Notes: generated from the letters alone by a model not told the origin. A stretch of 64,000 nucleotides of DNA from Phyto melanocephala (GCA_941918925.1 OW799235.1:16426201-16490200), one strand, 5' to 3'. Counted from the first letter of the stretch, positions 48,691 through 61,559 are shown. Numbers and translations are program-made.

Positions 48691-50736
48691 TATTAATAAT
48701 AATCAATGAATTTGAATCTCAATTTCAGACTTACTCGCGCTAAAGTTCTTCCACAATTCGTCCACAAGTGGGAGAATTGTGAAAAATATTTAAATTTCAG
48801 CAAAACAGATCTGTGTGAAATGTGAAAACATCTGTGAATGTCTTCTTAGTTTGTTGAACGGAAAACATTGCTGTTTTTCGCGATAGTGTGGAAAAAATCG
48901 TGCCCAACAATTGAACATCAACATTGTCATTGAAAATTTGGACCATCGGATGGAGGTGTGCCGCCAAGGTTTTATTCAAAATCAACATTGGTCCTTAAGA
49001 CTTAACCACCCTTTATAACCACTATGAACCAAAATTCACTATGGGACTTAAAATTGTAAAAACTTTTTTACAAATATATTTCTGTTTTGTCAGATTTTAT
49101 TTAGAAGAGAGCAAACTGTAAACAACATACCAAAAACATCTACCAGGGGACGTTCTGCTTAGTTAGGAATTACTCGTACGTTACTACATTGCATTTTAAA
49201 AAAATATTTACTGTTATTCCCATATAAGTGCAATTGGTACAAGAATTTAAACACAAAAATCGTAGAAAATGTCAAACTTTTGAGGTTAAGTTTCAACAGT
49301 CTGACTATGAGTCATAAAGCTCATGTAAATGGTTTTGCTAATAAATAAACGCCAGTTTAGACTATAATACAAGTCGTACGATATGTAAAAAATTCGTGTC
49401 GAATGAAAAAAGTAGAATAGTGTAAAACCAATTTGTAGTCAGTAGAAGAAAACATGAGAGAAGATACAGATAAAAATTTGATAAGCGGACCATAGTTTTA
49501 CATTTTTTAAATAGTTTTAAAAATGGAGCATTTAATTAGATCAGAGGTATATTTTAATGCATTCATTGGCAAACTTATTAAAGGTATATATTTGATTGTG
49601 TTACACAGAGTAGAAGAAAATAGTATGTTGTTTCTGTTGTTTTTGTAAAACTATAAACACCATAATTTGTTTTATTCATTAAACACATTCAAAAACAAAA
49701 AGGATAGAATATAATTAAAATTTTAGTTAAAAATTAAATATTTTTGATTATTTTCTGTACTTGCGATTATAATTTGTTGTGTTAATCAGATTCTGAGTTT
49801 GTTAAGTTTTCTATATCATTCTACCTTAATTCTACTTCCCACTAATACTGTGAATGCAAAAACATTGACATAATACTTTTCTTCTCCTTTCTCCTAAGTA
49901 CGGAGCGAATTTCATCACATTGTGCTTCTAAAAAATCTAATTGAAATCTTACGACTTGTATAATAGTCTAAACTGGCCTTAAGAAATACCAACTGCGCTA
50001 TATTTAGTGTACAGTTTGATCGGTTATTATATCTGAAAATATCATTAGGACCTATATTTTCGATAATGCAGTGTTGTAGCCACAAATGGGGAACGTTATC
50101 GGTTCATAATAAAACATTTATTTCGTCCTGCTTTTGAGAGCAGACCTTAGATGTATTTTCAGCAGGATCAACCAACTACCCGCACTGCCTGAGACATGAT
50201 GCATTTGACATGCAATTTTTTGGCAGAAAATAATTCAAAGAATCTTAAATATTAATTTTCCAGCTCACTCGCCAGTTTTGTAAGCAACTGACAATTTTTA
50301 TTAGGGCTATTTGAAGAAGCGAGTATATGTGAACTAAAGATTAATATTGTTGCTTAAAGTTAAAATGTTGAAAGATCTTATGAAAAATGCTCTAAAATTA
50401 CAACAACAAAAATTTCTATTTTTTTATTAGGTAATTTGAGAAAAATATAAACAAAAAAGTTGATAGATTTTTAAATCCCTCCCCTTGTACTATATTTTTA
50501 TAATATTTTTTTTTTCTCACAAACACATTATTTTTTTTTACTAACTGATTTTTTATAACTTTGCTAAAAATATTAACTAAGAGTTACTTTTATTTTATTT
50601 TTATTACTCTGCAAAAGTAAAATTTTAACAACTTTCCCATTCCCGACTTTTTTATTAACTTGACATTTTGCAATACAACATACAACCAATACCATAGAAC
50701 TTGTATTCACAAGTAAGTAAACCAAAACTTTGATTA

Positions 50737-50981
50737 TATCGACCCCTGCGCCCGAGATTATCGTAAATATGTGACGTTTTTTTAGAACTCGACTTTATTA
50801 TGCAAATTGTTTCTACATCCATTAATCCATCTGCTGATAAGATATTATAGCGATAATTGTTTATTTATAGAGATTACACTTTGTTTATTTTATCGTTTTT
50901 ATTTATTTAAAAGTAATAAAAACGCTCTCCTGTAAAATGTTGTTTTGTAACATACGATAATTTCGCGCACAAGGTTCGATA
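50737..50981. mobile_element. 245-bp MITE, relative of the 11181-12180 element
   Basis: The ends are inverted over about 35 bp: 'tatcgacccctgcgcccgag' on the left and 'ttcgcgcacaaggttcgata' on the right, each followed inward by 'attatcgta...gt.ac'. The interior ('ccattaatccatctgctgat', 'aataaaaacgctctcctgta') is the reverse complement of 11838-12035. Confidence 0.7.
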
Positions 50982-51280
50982 TGCTACAACATAAAATCGG
51001 AGGTTATAAATTTAACAAATTATTATTATAATTTATTTAAGTAAAAATAAGTTATCTCCATTGGTGTATTTATTCCACATTAAGAAACCCTATAATATGC
51101 AGATAATCAATTCCCATTTTAATATTAAAGTCTCTTACGTACAACTACTACTACTACTGTCTATTAATTATATCAGTTGCAACTGCAGCCTACAACAAAT
51201 ACATACATACAAACTATCTAGCTGTTCTTATACTACAATTCTTAAATTTATTTAAGAAAATATTATGTTCTTGTACTTAC

Positions 51281-51467
51281 CGGCAACTTCAATTTCACAG
51301 AATGTACCAGCACCCGCTGTATTGTTGGCCACACAACGATAGGTGCGTGCAATTGCATAATCTTCTTTTAGTTCATAATAGCTTTTATCCTTGAATGCTT
51401 TCTCGTCACCGTTGCCCAACCATTCGACAGTTTCATTTTCAGCCTTAATTGACCATGCAAAATCGGC
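51281..51467 (-). CDS. Ig-superfamily receptor, last Ig domain (second half)
   Basis: This exon is 187 nt, phase 0 start (tacttgcag|GCC) and phase 1 end (GCCG|gtaagt). It encodes ADFAWSIKAENETVEWLGNG and continues through an alternating strand-like region to ARTYRCVANNTAGAGTFCEI and EVA. The Trp of FAWSIK (C strand) and YRCVAN (F-strand Tyr-x-Cys) are the core Ig residues; the partner B-strand Cys is in the preceding exon. NET and NNT are N-glycosylation sequons. An extra Cys (TFCEIEV) could pair with the PRC cysteine of the previous exon. It is extracellular and directly precedes the membrane exon. The family is clear; the specific name is not. Neuromusculin or a sidestep-like receptor are the candidates. 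Confidence 0.92.
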
Positions 51468-52650
51468 CTGCAAGTATATGAACGAAAGAAGATGGTTATA
51501 GTAATACAGAGTAGGTGTGGAGTAGGTGATGTTTATTACACGTATAAAATATATTACAATAAAATTTATTTTAATGCGCTTTTAAATGTTAAAATAAAGA
51601 GAAACGAATGGAAAAAATAAATTAAACAGAATAATAAATGTTTAGTAAAACAGTTGGCAGTACACAGGTGTTGCGTTAATGAAAATTTGCACATTTTGTA
51701 ATTTTATGAAAAATTATGAAAATTTCGGATGTTATTAACAAAATTTGATTTTAGGTTTAATCCAAATTATCGATTAAATTATTTTTTGCAGATCTAAAGT
51801 ACATATTACAAAACCGATATTATTAATTGTCAATAGAACATTTTGAAAAAACCTATGGGATATAAGAACCAAATCAAATAGTTTATACAATACGTAAGAC
51901 ACTAAAGGTTGATTGAAATTAAATCAATTGAAAAACTTCGTTTCCCTGCCGAAAGTGTACCGTCAATTTAATCTATATTCAGGATTTTAGGACGATAAAT
52001 GAAAGAATCGAGTAGAAGAAAAAAAAGAGAACCTATTCTTGACTTTTCTAAGACTATTTCTTTTTAACCATGGCAGCCTCTATGACACCTTATTTGTTTC
52101 ATTGTATGAATAATTGAATTTATTTTTTTATCTTTAGTAGAAAATGTAAATGTTAAGAAATACAAAATGAAAGCGTTTTTATAATTGTATGTGTTAGTAC
52201 ACATGCAAGTTAGTATAATAAAGTCTCTAGGAAAAAGCATGTATATACAGTATTTGTCCTGTAGTTCTAAAAAAATTTAACATGTTGTTCATAATCAGAG
52301 TCACAATATGCTTAAACATTTTTTAAATAAAAACATTTATCACAGGATGAAGTTAGAAAACACACACAAATACAACAGTATTCTCGATGTAACACTGGTC
52401 TGCAAAAAAAAAAAAAAAAATTGGCTCGCCTTTAAAAAAAATTATATAAGCGGAACTCACTCTTTGTTGCAAACTACCCTTGCAAGTCGTGCAGACCGTG
52501 CTAGTCTAGCAAACAATTTAACTTGTGCACGACTACAAAAACAAATTCTATTAAATTGCAATTTGCATCACTTGAGCAAATATGCACAACTAAAAATCAG
52601 TGCAAAGTAATGTAAAATTAGAAAAAAAAAATAATTAATATATAAATAAT

Positions 52651-53578
52651 CAGACCTGGGGGGTCTCAATTACATTTTGTATTTAATTACACCTATAATT
52701 ACACAATTACATGTAATTGTAATTGAATTTTTTCAATTACAATTACACGTAATTGTAATTGAAAAAGAAGTAAAAATCAATTACAATTACATGTAATTGT
52801 AATTGAAGTTTTCTTAAATTACAATTACATGTAATTGTAATTGAAAAAATGCCAATTACAATTACATGTAGTTGTAATTGGAAAAAAATCCAATTACAAT
52901 TACATATAATTGGAAAAACAAATTTTTCATTAAGTAATTTAAAAAAAACAAGTAATCATTACTTTTTTAAGTATTTATTGTCAAAAAAGTATTTAATTAC
53001 AAAAATTATCAATTACATATTATATAAGCCAGTCTTTACCATTTAATAATTTTCAGTTTAAAAATGTTACGAACACGTCCGAATTGAAGTTTCAATAATC
53101 ATCGAAATGAAATCGATCGTTTTTCATCATTCTACCGAACTTTGTACAATACATTTTAATAAATTCATAATTATTCTATAATTTTTTTTATACATCCAAC
53201 AATTTTTTTTCATATAATTTAGAAAATCGTTTTAAGAATTTTAAGTTTTATTTTATGGTTTTAAAAATGTAACTGAATTTTGTTCAATTACAAGTAATTA
53301 TTTGTTGATTTATTACATTGTAATTGATTTATTTATTGTAATTAGTAATTGAACATTTTCAATTACAATTACATGTATTGTGTATTTGATTTTTTTCAAT
53401 TAATAATTACAAGTAATTGTAATTGACCTTTTTTCAATTAAAATTACATTTTATTGTAATTGAGTTAAGTCCTTACTTTCAATTACAATTACTTGTAATT
53501 GTAATTTAGACTACCTCAATTACAAATTACATGTAATTGTAATTGTAATTGAAATGTAATTGAGATCCCCCAGGTCTG
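52651..53578. mobile_element. hAT-like element built of AATTACATGTAATT palindromes
   Basis: It is 928 bp, flanked by a perfect 8-bp duplication TAAATAAT (52643-52650 and 53579-53586). The ends are inverted: CAGACCTGGGGGGTCTCAAT and, on the right, attgagatcccccaggtctg. An 8-bp duplication with CAG-starting ends is the hAT signature. The interior is dominated by repeated palindromic units (caattacaattacatgtaat and so on) plus a short middle segment at about 53040-53270. There is no transposase, so it is a non-autonomous element. Confidence 0.85.
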
Positions 53579-53639
53579 TAAATAATAAATAAAAAACAAA
53601 AAAAAAATTAAAAAAAAAAAATAATAAAAATATAAATAA

Positions 53640-54100
53640 TATATAAAATATTTTTGGCTCAGCTGGGATTCGATGCCACGTTTACTCTAAACAGTATACA
53701 CGTTTGTATGTATGTATGTATGTATGTTGTTATTGTAATGTTGTTTTTGTGAAAAAAAATCGAGGTGGTCGTGGGTTTTTGCTTATATCTCAGTTGTTTA
53801 TGTACCGATGTTTCTGATTTTCAACATCGTTCTACTCCCGAATATTTCTGATATTTTAATACCTCACCCGGGTCCAGGCGATATCGGGGGGCTTCAAAAA
53901 GTTGATTTCAACACACGGACAGACGGACACAATGACAGAGCTTAATCGACTCCCCTGTTCATAAGCTTTCAGAAAATATATACTTTATGAGATTAGAAAT
54001 GAAAATATATACTTTATGAGGTTAGAAATGAAAATTGTAGAAATTTCACACGGAATGACAAACCTATATATACCCTTATTCACTGTGTGAAGGGTATAAT
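53640..54100. repeat. fly repeat with (TATG)n and 'cacacggacagacggacac'
   Basis: It contains 'ggctcagctgggattcgatg', a (tatg)5 run at about 53705-53726, 'tatctcagttgtttatgta', 'cacacggacagacggacaca', and a doubled 'gaaaatatatactttatgag' block (53971-54020). It ends 'tgtgtgaagggtataataa'. It is related to 43180-43960. Confidence 0.6.
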
Positions 54101-54434
54101 AACAGACAACATTTCAGATGCAGATACATTTTATTATAACTTGAGAGAGATTAGTCCGAACTTGATAAAAAAAAAATAACAGACAAGTGTTCACAATAAA
54201 GTTTTCTTCAAGTTAATCTAAACAACTTTTTTCTATTTTCAAGTGCGTAAGAGTTATTCAAAAAGATGTAGCGATAAAATTTTTCATGAAAAATTAGTAT
54301 TAAAGTCATTAAAAAGTTTGAAGGGTACAAATTTTAAATTTTGATCAATTTCCGGAAAGGTAGGAATATTATAAGACATTTGCGACTCACAACGTCTTCA
54401 AATGCTTACATGTGATCTTGCACATATTCTAGCC

Positions 54435-54650
54435 AACACAATCACAATCACGAATAATGAACTCCAACTACAAACATATCAGAATCTTGTTGAGCCACAA
54501 GCAAGAAAAATTAAATGGGTCTGGTTAGAACGTACACTGCGAAAATCAGTCAAAAATATTGCCAAAAAGACGATGAAGTGGAATCCGCAGAAAAATAATT
54601 GTGACGGGAGGCCCGCATAGATTTGGAAGCGTCAAAATAAGAGACATTGA
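54435..54650 (+). pseudogene. RTE-type LINE C-terminal relic
   Basis: The reading ITNNELQLQTYQNLVEPQAR followed by KIKWVWLERTLRKSVKNIAK and KTMKWNPQKN, then a GRP motif and a stop, matches the layout of the extreme C-terminus of many animal non-LTR reverse transcriptases ('W.WIGHTLRK...A..WNPQ...GRP'). No reverse transcriptase core is found upstream. Confidence 0.6.
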
Positions 54651-55259
54651 TTATAATTAAATTGGAAAGGAGTCAAACATCGTTTAGATAATTGAGTTGA
54701 TTGAAATAACCTGCCATGATTCTATACTTCCAAAGAGTGTTAAAGCAAAAGTATATATAGATAAAAATGTAAAATAAAACTTTAGACAAATGGCCACCAT
54801 GAAACCTCTACTATATTTCATTTATTTAAATATGGCTGTATTTTACCAATTAAGCTCCGAGTTTCCTGATATAGGTTTATTCGCATACAGCCTTTACTTA
54901 ACATAGCCCTAAAAGATATTCTCTAAAACGTAGTCTGCAATATTAATATTTCTTCACGTGCTATGTGGCATGATGGTCTAGGGTTCATATTTTGTAATTA
55001 AACGGCTCACTGCTGATTGATTACTCACACCTCAAAAACAAATATAAAACAGTTCAATGTTACCAGTAAAAATACCTCCTGTTTGGTGGGATAAGTCGAA
55101 AATGTATCAACCTTTTGCTACCAGGGTTTTATCATTGCAACTTCCGCTGGAGCTGCCGAGTATATTCAAAACTAACTGACTTAGGCCACACAAGTATACG
55201 GAATGCTCAACAAATTCTGTAGAAAATCGAATATTGCAACATCCACCATAATGCTCGGA

Positions 55260-55960
55260 GAATTGTAACTAAACGAATAAAGATATTCAAAAACTTCATG
55301 TATTCATTTGCAGTTGCCTAAGTCGAATGCTTCAAATATATTGACCCCGCACTATAACAAACACAGACTTAAAACTTAGAGTATAAAACCACCAATTGAC
55401 TGTGAAATCAAAATACGCAAGTTTGAGTGACTAGGACATACACTACTGAAGCCAGCTAATGACATCAGTAGGGAATCTCTTAATTACAACTCACAAAGAG
55501 CTAGAATCAGATGTTGCCAAAATAATACATAAAGACGTTAAAGTTCAAGCTGAACTACAATCTCCCAATGTAACCTAGAGTAGAGCCAAAATTAAAGTAT
55601 CTAAGCGTTATGAAAAATCCAGTTTTTTTATGGCTTCAAAAGCTGGAACTTAACGAATAAAGATATTTAAAAACCCCAAATTTTCATATGCAGTTGCCTA
55701 AGTAGGATGCTTCAAACATATTGACACCGCACAAACACAGATTTATTTATTTATTTAGACTAAAAAGCCACTAATAGATCATGAAAACAAAACATGCAAG
55801 TTTGAGTGGCTAGGACATACACTACTGAAGCCAGCTGATGACATCAGTAGGAAATCCCTTAAGGAGCTAAAAGCAGATGTTGTCAAAAAAATCCATAAAG
55901 CCGCTAAATTTAAGCTGAACTTGAACCTCCCAATATAACTTAGAGTGGTGCCAAAATCGA
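55260..55960 (+). pseudogene. tandemly duplicated LINE C-terminal relics
   Basis: Two direct copies of about 380 bp (from about 55268 and about 55645) share 'acgaataaagatattcaaaa', 'gcagttgcctaagtcgaatg' and 'ctaggacatacactactgaa'. Each encodes a decayed KFEWLGHTLLKPADDISRKS-type phrase, again the LINE C-terminal pattern, but from a different lineage than the 54.5 kb relic. Stops and indels are present. Confidence 0.55.
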
Positions 55961-58900
55961 AGCATCAGACAGAAATCAATAGAAATCATTTATTTAGGCC
56001 CTTCATTCCTTATATGCATTTTAAAGGATTTTGTATATATACCGTTGATTCATTTGTGGAATTGTTGCGATCTGAAACTTCACATATGTTTTGAAGAATA
56101 CTAATTATTTAAAAACTATGTGGTTTGTTTCGTTTTAACTTTCTCAGTGTGAAAATTTGATTGGTCATTGATTGACAAGTGAATGACCATTTCGGTTCAT
56201 CTGCCAGTTCTCTGTTTATGTTTTGTTAACATACATTTTTAATGGCCTTTAATATGTTTACAGTTTTATTTTATTAATTTTTTATATATTGGTTTTTTTG
56301 CTGTCTTCCTTGTCATAAAAGAACGAGTAATCAATTGGGCATGTGAATGTAAATATAATAATTTATTTACCAGCAAAAGGAAACGACTTTTTTACGCAAA
56401 TAAAAGGGTAAATTCTATAAAATTTTAACTGTAAAATTGCAAAAAAAAAAAAAAAGAAAAGCAAATAGAGAGGAGGTTGTTAAAAAGAAAGGAATATTTA
56501 CATATTCGTACAATATAAGTTTCTACAAGGCTCAGAAAAATTTAATTTTTAAAAGAAAATTTTATTTTGAATTTTTTTTTCAAATATTCCTTTTGAGCCT
56601 TGAATTGATATAATATATTTTTATTGTAATTTTAGTAAATTTTAAAGGCCTGTCACTATTGCTTAAATTAAAGGATTTCGTAGAGTTTTGCCGTGGTATT
56701 AATAAACAAATATTTAAGGCTTATTGAAGGCTTTTTGGACAAATTTCTGTACAACATCTGTCAAATAAGCCTTTAATAAACCTAAAATATTTTTTTAGGA
56801 ATACGAAAGTTTAACTAAAAAAATTCCACAAATTTAATATTTATTGAAAAGTGATTATTTTTTTATTTTGCCCCTATATTACTGTAGTTACAATTTAAAT
56901 TTTAATTAAAAAAATATAACTAAAACATGCCAATTTTTTTATTTTTTTTTTTTTAATTCCCACAAGTGACTGAACCAAATAATCAGTCATACATAAATAG
57001 AAATTGAAAATCCTTGTAAAACTCAATACATATGAACGCATTTTCATATGCCAGTGTGCAGTATGTGAGTGTTACTTTATAAATCGTGTGCCGAAAACAA
57101 ATTTAAATTGATATATGGTTTTTAGTTAAACTATAGTTTTTGTCAGTGCTCTGGTGCAGCAGTAACTGTAGCTGCCAGCATATATGCTATGCAGTCAAAA
57201 GTTGTAAAAAGATTGAAATAAATATAAAAAAAATATTTTAAACAAAACACGTCCTATATGTTTATAAACATTTATATGTGTAATAAGTATGTTATAAAAC
57301 GTGTTTCAGTAACTAAAGAAAATAAAAAAAGTTTATCTCTAAAAGGGGAATTCAAGGTGACTTACAGCCAAACCTTAACTAGAGCGGTAAGCGTTTTTTG
57401 ACTGTCAAAAATTTTTATGTTCATGCAATTTGTATAAAACAAACCGAAATACCGCGGCGGCAATGCTTTGCAATTGGAAAATCCAATTTTGACAAGGCTT
57501 TAGGTATGGAAGTTGTTTGCAGTACAACTGTTGTTGTTTTTTTTTTTGTTACTTTTGTTATTTGTTGAAAAGTAATGCCATTTTAGCTTTTTTTAGTTAA
57601 TCTAGCGATTTTATTGAGATTTTTATTAAAAAACATTAGTGAACATTACTGTTTATTACTGTTCATTACACAACGTTGACGCTCTTGCTTAGGTTTGCCA
57701 TCTCTGCATTACCGCTCAACAAAACGCCTGTCTCTCTCGTTTAGGTTGGTCTATTAGAGAGCATATATTTTATTATTTCTATGATTTTGTAGAATGCAAT
57801 TTATAAAAAAACGTATCTTTTGCCCGTATTTGTGATAATTTTACTTGTGTACAAGCGATTTTGAGAAATTTCCTCACAGTCACAAGAGCTTCGGTTAAAA
57901 CTTCTTCATAAAGTGAGAATACTGATGCAGACCTGGTATGCACCAGTGACATATTTTCTCCTCTTAGGCTAATTGATTTTAATACTGAAGTATTTTGGGA
58001 GTGAGGCAGTGATATTTTTGAGAACAACGGACAATTTTGTATAATGTATTAGTTTTTACTAATTTAACAAGTTTGTTTGGGCATGCAGAGTATTTATGAT
58101 AACAAATGATTTGTGAATCCACCCAAATCATTCACATATTTCGATCAATTCCCAAAATTATTGCAGCTTAATATACAAATATTTTCCAGGGCGAAGTCAA
58201 AATTTCTTTTTACTGATAAATCGAATTATTCTAATTTAGAAGCTTTTTTGGACGATGTTAATTGTTAACTTCGCGAGCTTTACCCAGCAAATTTGGTATA
58301 AAAAATTCAGACTAGTTTAGGTTAGGTTGACAAGAGGGGCACTAGTGGCCCAAATCTGTGACAGGTTTACGCGTAAGACTATTTGGCGTGTTGTGAGCTA
58401 TGCAACGAAAATTTCCATTAAAAACCATAATATCACTCTCCCATGAATATCGACTACATCAGTAACCCAATCCCCTCAATATTTTTTCTTATGGATCTTT
58501 AGTTGAGGGTCCTTGGCCTTGGTACTTGGGGTTTAGTTGGCCAATATCCACGTTAAAGTTTTCGCGTCTAATATGCCCAAACGCAGCTCAATGCCAAAGG
58601 CAATATTCCAAAGTCTCGTCGTTTTCCTTGCATGCTCTAGCTAGATGAGTTCTTAACTCCGTGTGACCTGTTATTATACTAGCCACTGCTTTATATATTT
58701 ATCCCATTTTAATCAGCTGTTCAGTCATTAACATTTTAAAAAGTCGCATTTCAGCTCTGGTCGGGTCAAGTGCTCGCGCGTCAGTGTCGTTCGCGCTGTC
58801 GAAACACAATCAGGCCGTACTTTTTTATCTGACTTGCGTGGCGTCGATAAGCGGTACCGAGGTATAGTTATCCGGAGTCTCAATTAACCTCTGCAAAACT

Positions 58901-59928
58901 TTCAAAAATAATATTTTTGGAGTTCAGCTCCGACTTACTATGTGAAGGTATAGGTCGTCTTAATGATACTGAACGATCGTGGGATACCATGGCTCTATGG
59001 TTTTAAAATTAAAATAAATAAAAAAAAAATTAAAAAATAATCCATGAGTCAAGAAGAAAAATACCATGAAGTATTTAGGAAAAAGAAATTTCTAAGGCAC
59101 CGAACTAAAATGAGAGCAAAATAGCATTAAGCTACTGTCACCAGACCACAGCTGAGAATAGAAGTAGATTAATAATGAAACCCCGATTCGTATTTTTACA
59201 GACAGAAAAAAAAATTGTTTATCAATGCCCTAATGAACAAAATGTTGAATCTTGGATTGTCCTGTAAGGCAAGAGTGAGATAAACTCTCATGCAATTTGT
59301 AAAAGTCTGGAGCTAATATAGATACCAGACCATCACGGCTTAATTGAAAATGGAGAACCCAACATATTATCACAAATTGTGTCATCTTTGAATACTACCA
59401 CCTTGGAAAATGCTTAACCGTTTAAGAGGTTCAAAAATGAACTTAAAGTTTGTGCCATGAAGTAGTACACTTGCACGAATTTTTCTTCGCGAATATTCGT
59501 CATCAAAAATAAAACACATTTGTGTATATGAGAATGCATACAATTGTGGCGTCAGTCAAAGTTCGCTATACGCGGCGAACTCTGTATTAGATTTATTTCT
59601 ATTTCTTAAGCCGGCAAACGATGAACAAAATGGTACGAGGTGACAATTTCTTATTAAATTTGGGGTTACTTCTCAACTTTTTAAGAAAATAAAGTTAGTT
59701 TTTACTTTAATAATTGTTTTTTTTTATTCTAAAACATTTAAAATAAGTATAAAAAAGTTAAGTACAAAAATTTGTTTTTATTTGTGTTTTTGCAAATGTT
59801 TAAGTTAATTAAGTGATCTTTGTTTCATATGGTCACACTATTAGCTGTTATACACAAACAATTTTTTTATTATTGTTTAATGCACGTACCCACGATATTC
59901 TTTGCAAACGTTTGCTTTCACGTGCTTC

Positions 59929-59963
59929 ACACGACGAATTTTTACCGAAGAGTTCGTCGTGTT
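59929..59963. repeat. hairpin with acacgacgaa stem
   Basis: acacgacgaa and ttcgtcgtgt form a 10-bp perfect stem with a 14-nt loop. A further 'attcgtcgttcgtc' follows at 59970. Confidence 0.6.
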
Positions 59964-60931
59964 GGGCGAAATTCGTCGTTCGTCCCAATTATGCGCCAAG
60001 CATAAAAGTGGAAAAAAATGTCAAACATACTAGTGACCCATACTATGAAGCTAAGGCTTAACCTCCCAGAAATGCCCATATACAAAAATTTACACGCATA
60101 AAACCGAATGACACGGTAATACTTATTGTAATCAAAAGAAAAAAAACTATTTTAAAAAGTTTCCCTTAAACTCAAGTCATCCATCTTTCCCCACTTAACC
60201 GAAAAAAAAATACTAAAACTTGTTATTTAAGAGTAAATCTTTACCTCCTATACGAGTGCTAAAACTCACACTTTCATGCACTACATTGCACAATTTTTTT
60301 TCCACTCCCTTTTATCTGCTACATGTTTATTTGACTTATTCTTTTAATTTTTTTTTTTCATACTTTTCTATCCTCTTTACAGGTGCTATTTGTAATCTTT
60401 ATAGACATGCAATCGCTAAGTTGGTGCGGAATAGTGAGTGCCACCTTCTGCTTTTAATCTCGGGTGTAGCAACAAATAAAGCGAAAAGGTTAAAAGACTG
60501 CAAAGTGCAGGGTTTACACTATTCATATGCAGATAACAGTTGATAAACGATGTGTTGCCGGACTGACATTCTGATTACCCTAGCTGACTGTCTATTTGTC
60601 TAACCATTTGTTTGTCCATTTTACTTGTACTTTAACGCAATTCAAATATTTTTTTTTTTGCTACAATATACTTTTTGTTGGCAATTTTTTTTTATAAATG
60701 TATGTACAAATGTATGTACAATTTATGCAAAAGTTTTAAACTTTTTTTTAGTTGTTTATTAAAAGGATTTTATTTATTTTTTGCAAACAGTAAAATAAAG
60801 AGTTTTTCCATAAAAAAAAACGATTTTTATACGCATTTACAAAAAGTTTACATGTTTCTATTTTTTCGTGTTGTTTTAGTTGTTACTTTTTACTTTTTAT
60901 TTTTTGTTTTTTTTTATTATATAAATCTCAC

Positions 60932-61014
60932 CTCTTCCGGATTACCATATGCTGTGCAAATTAATGTATCCTTATCCTCAATCTCTTGCCTTTCAATTTC
61001 ACAGCGGGGTTTGT
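60932..61014 (-). CDS. Ig-superfamily receptor, last Ig domain (first half)
   Basis: This exon is 83 nt: 2 nt plus 27 codons, phase 0 end. The acceptor has an excellent pyrimidine tract (gttttttcttttttgtgctttctacag) and the donor is GAAGAG|gtgaga. It encodes KPRCEIERQEIEDKDTLICT followed by AYGNPEE. LICTA is the B-strand Cys of a C2/I-type Ig fold, and GNPEE leads into ADFAW in the next exon, so the split Ig domain reads through cleanly (CTAYGNP...FAW...YRCVANN). The preceding exon must end in phase 1 and is not visible in the remaining 3 kb, so it lies right of the window. Confidence 0.88.
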
Positions 61015-61559
61015 CTGTAGAAAGCACAAAAAAGAAAAAACATTGTATAATTAATTAAAGTACTGTTATTGTAACATAATAGATAATAAAGCTGTATTAA
61101 GCTGCATGACATAACATGGTAGACATTTATATAAATGTTTTAAGAAAATCCACAAATTTACTTTAAATGGTAAGAAAGAGTTTTTTCTTTGTTATGGTTA
61201 TTTAATTTTTTAAATAACTTTTAAAGATTTAAAATACATTAACCCTATTTTGACACCTATTTTACTTTTTTATTATTTTTTATTATTATTAACCCTGCTG
61301 GCAGGTTTGGACCATTTTGGGAAATTTTTTTTTTCTTTTTGCTTTAACTTCGCAACCGTATAAGATATCAACATAAAACTTTAGCTCACGTGGTAATTTT
61401 TTTGTATTGTTTCTAACAAATTTTCAATTATCTATGATAAGTGAAAGATGAAAAAAAAATAAAAAGTTACGAATCTTAGGTTTGGGACCATTTTGGTCCA
61501 CCCATATTTATTGTTTTATTCTTATAAAAAAATTTACAGAAATGGTGGATAAATCGTTA

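Larger units (their letters stand above)
44641..51280 (-). other. intron 44641-51280
   Basis: The donor is gtaagt at 51280-51275. It contains a one-armed MITE (48593-48690) and a 245-bp MITE (50737-50981). 45.07-45.42 kb is a less AT-rich island with the palindromic E-box cagcacgtgctg at 45338. 45.6-48.5 and 49-50.7 kb are AT-rich with nothing recognised. Confidence 0.7.
51468..60931 (-). other. intron 51468-60931
   Basis: The donor is gtgaga at 60931-60926. It contains the hAT-like element (52651-53578), a fly repeat (53640-54100) and RTE-type LINE relics (54435-54650 and 55260-55960). 56-60.9 kb has patches of less AT-rich sequence (57.3-57.8, 58.3-59.0, 59.9-60.05 and 60.4-60.6 kb) but no gene or element with ends I can define. 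Confidence 0.7.

Noticed and set aside
52670..53560. CRISPR-like array of short palindromic repeats
   Set aside because: The units are AT-rich palindromes inside hAT-like ends with an 8-bp duplication. Spacers are irregular, and the genome is eukaryotic.
59813..60543. Plus-strand frames of 82, 61 and 107 codons
   Set aside because: They overlap each other in different frames, lack motifs and lie in an intron of the minus-strand gene.
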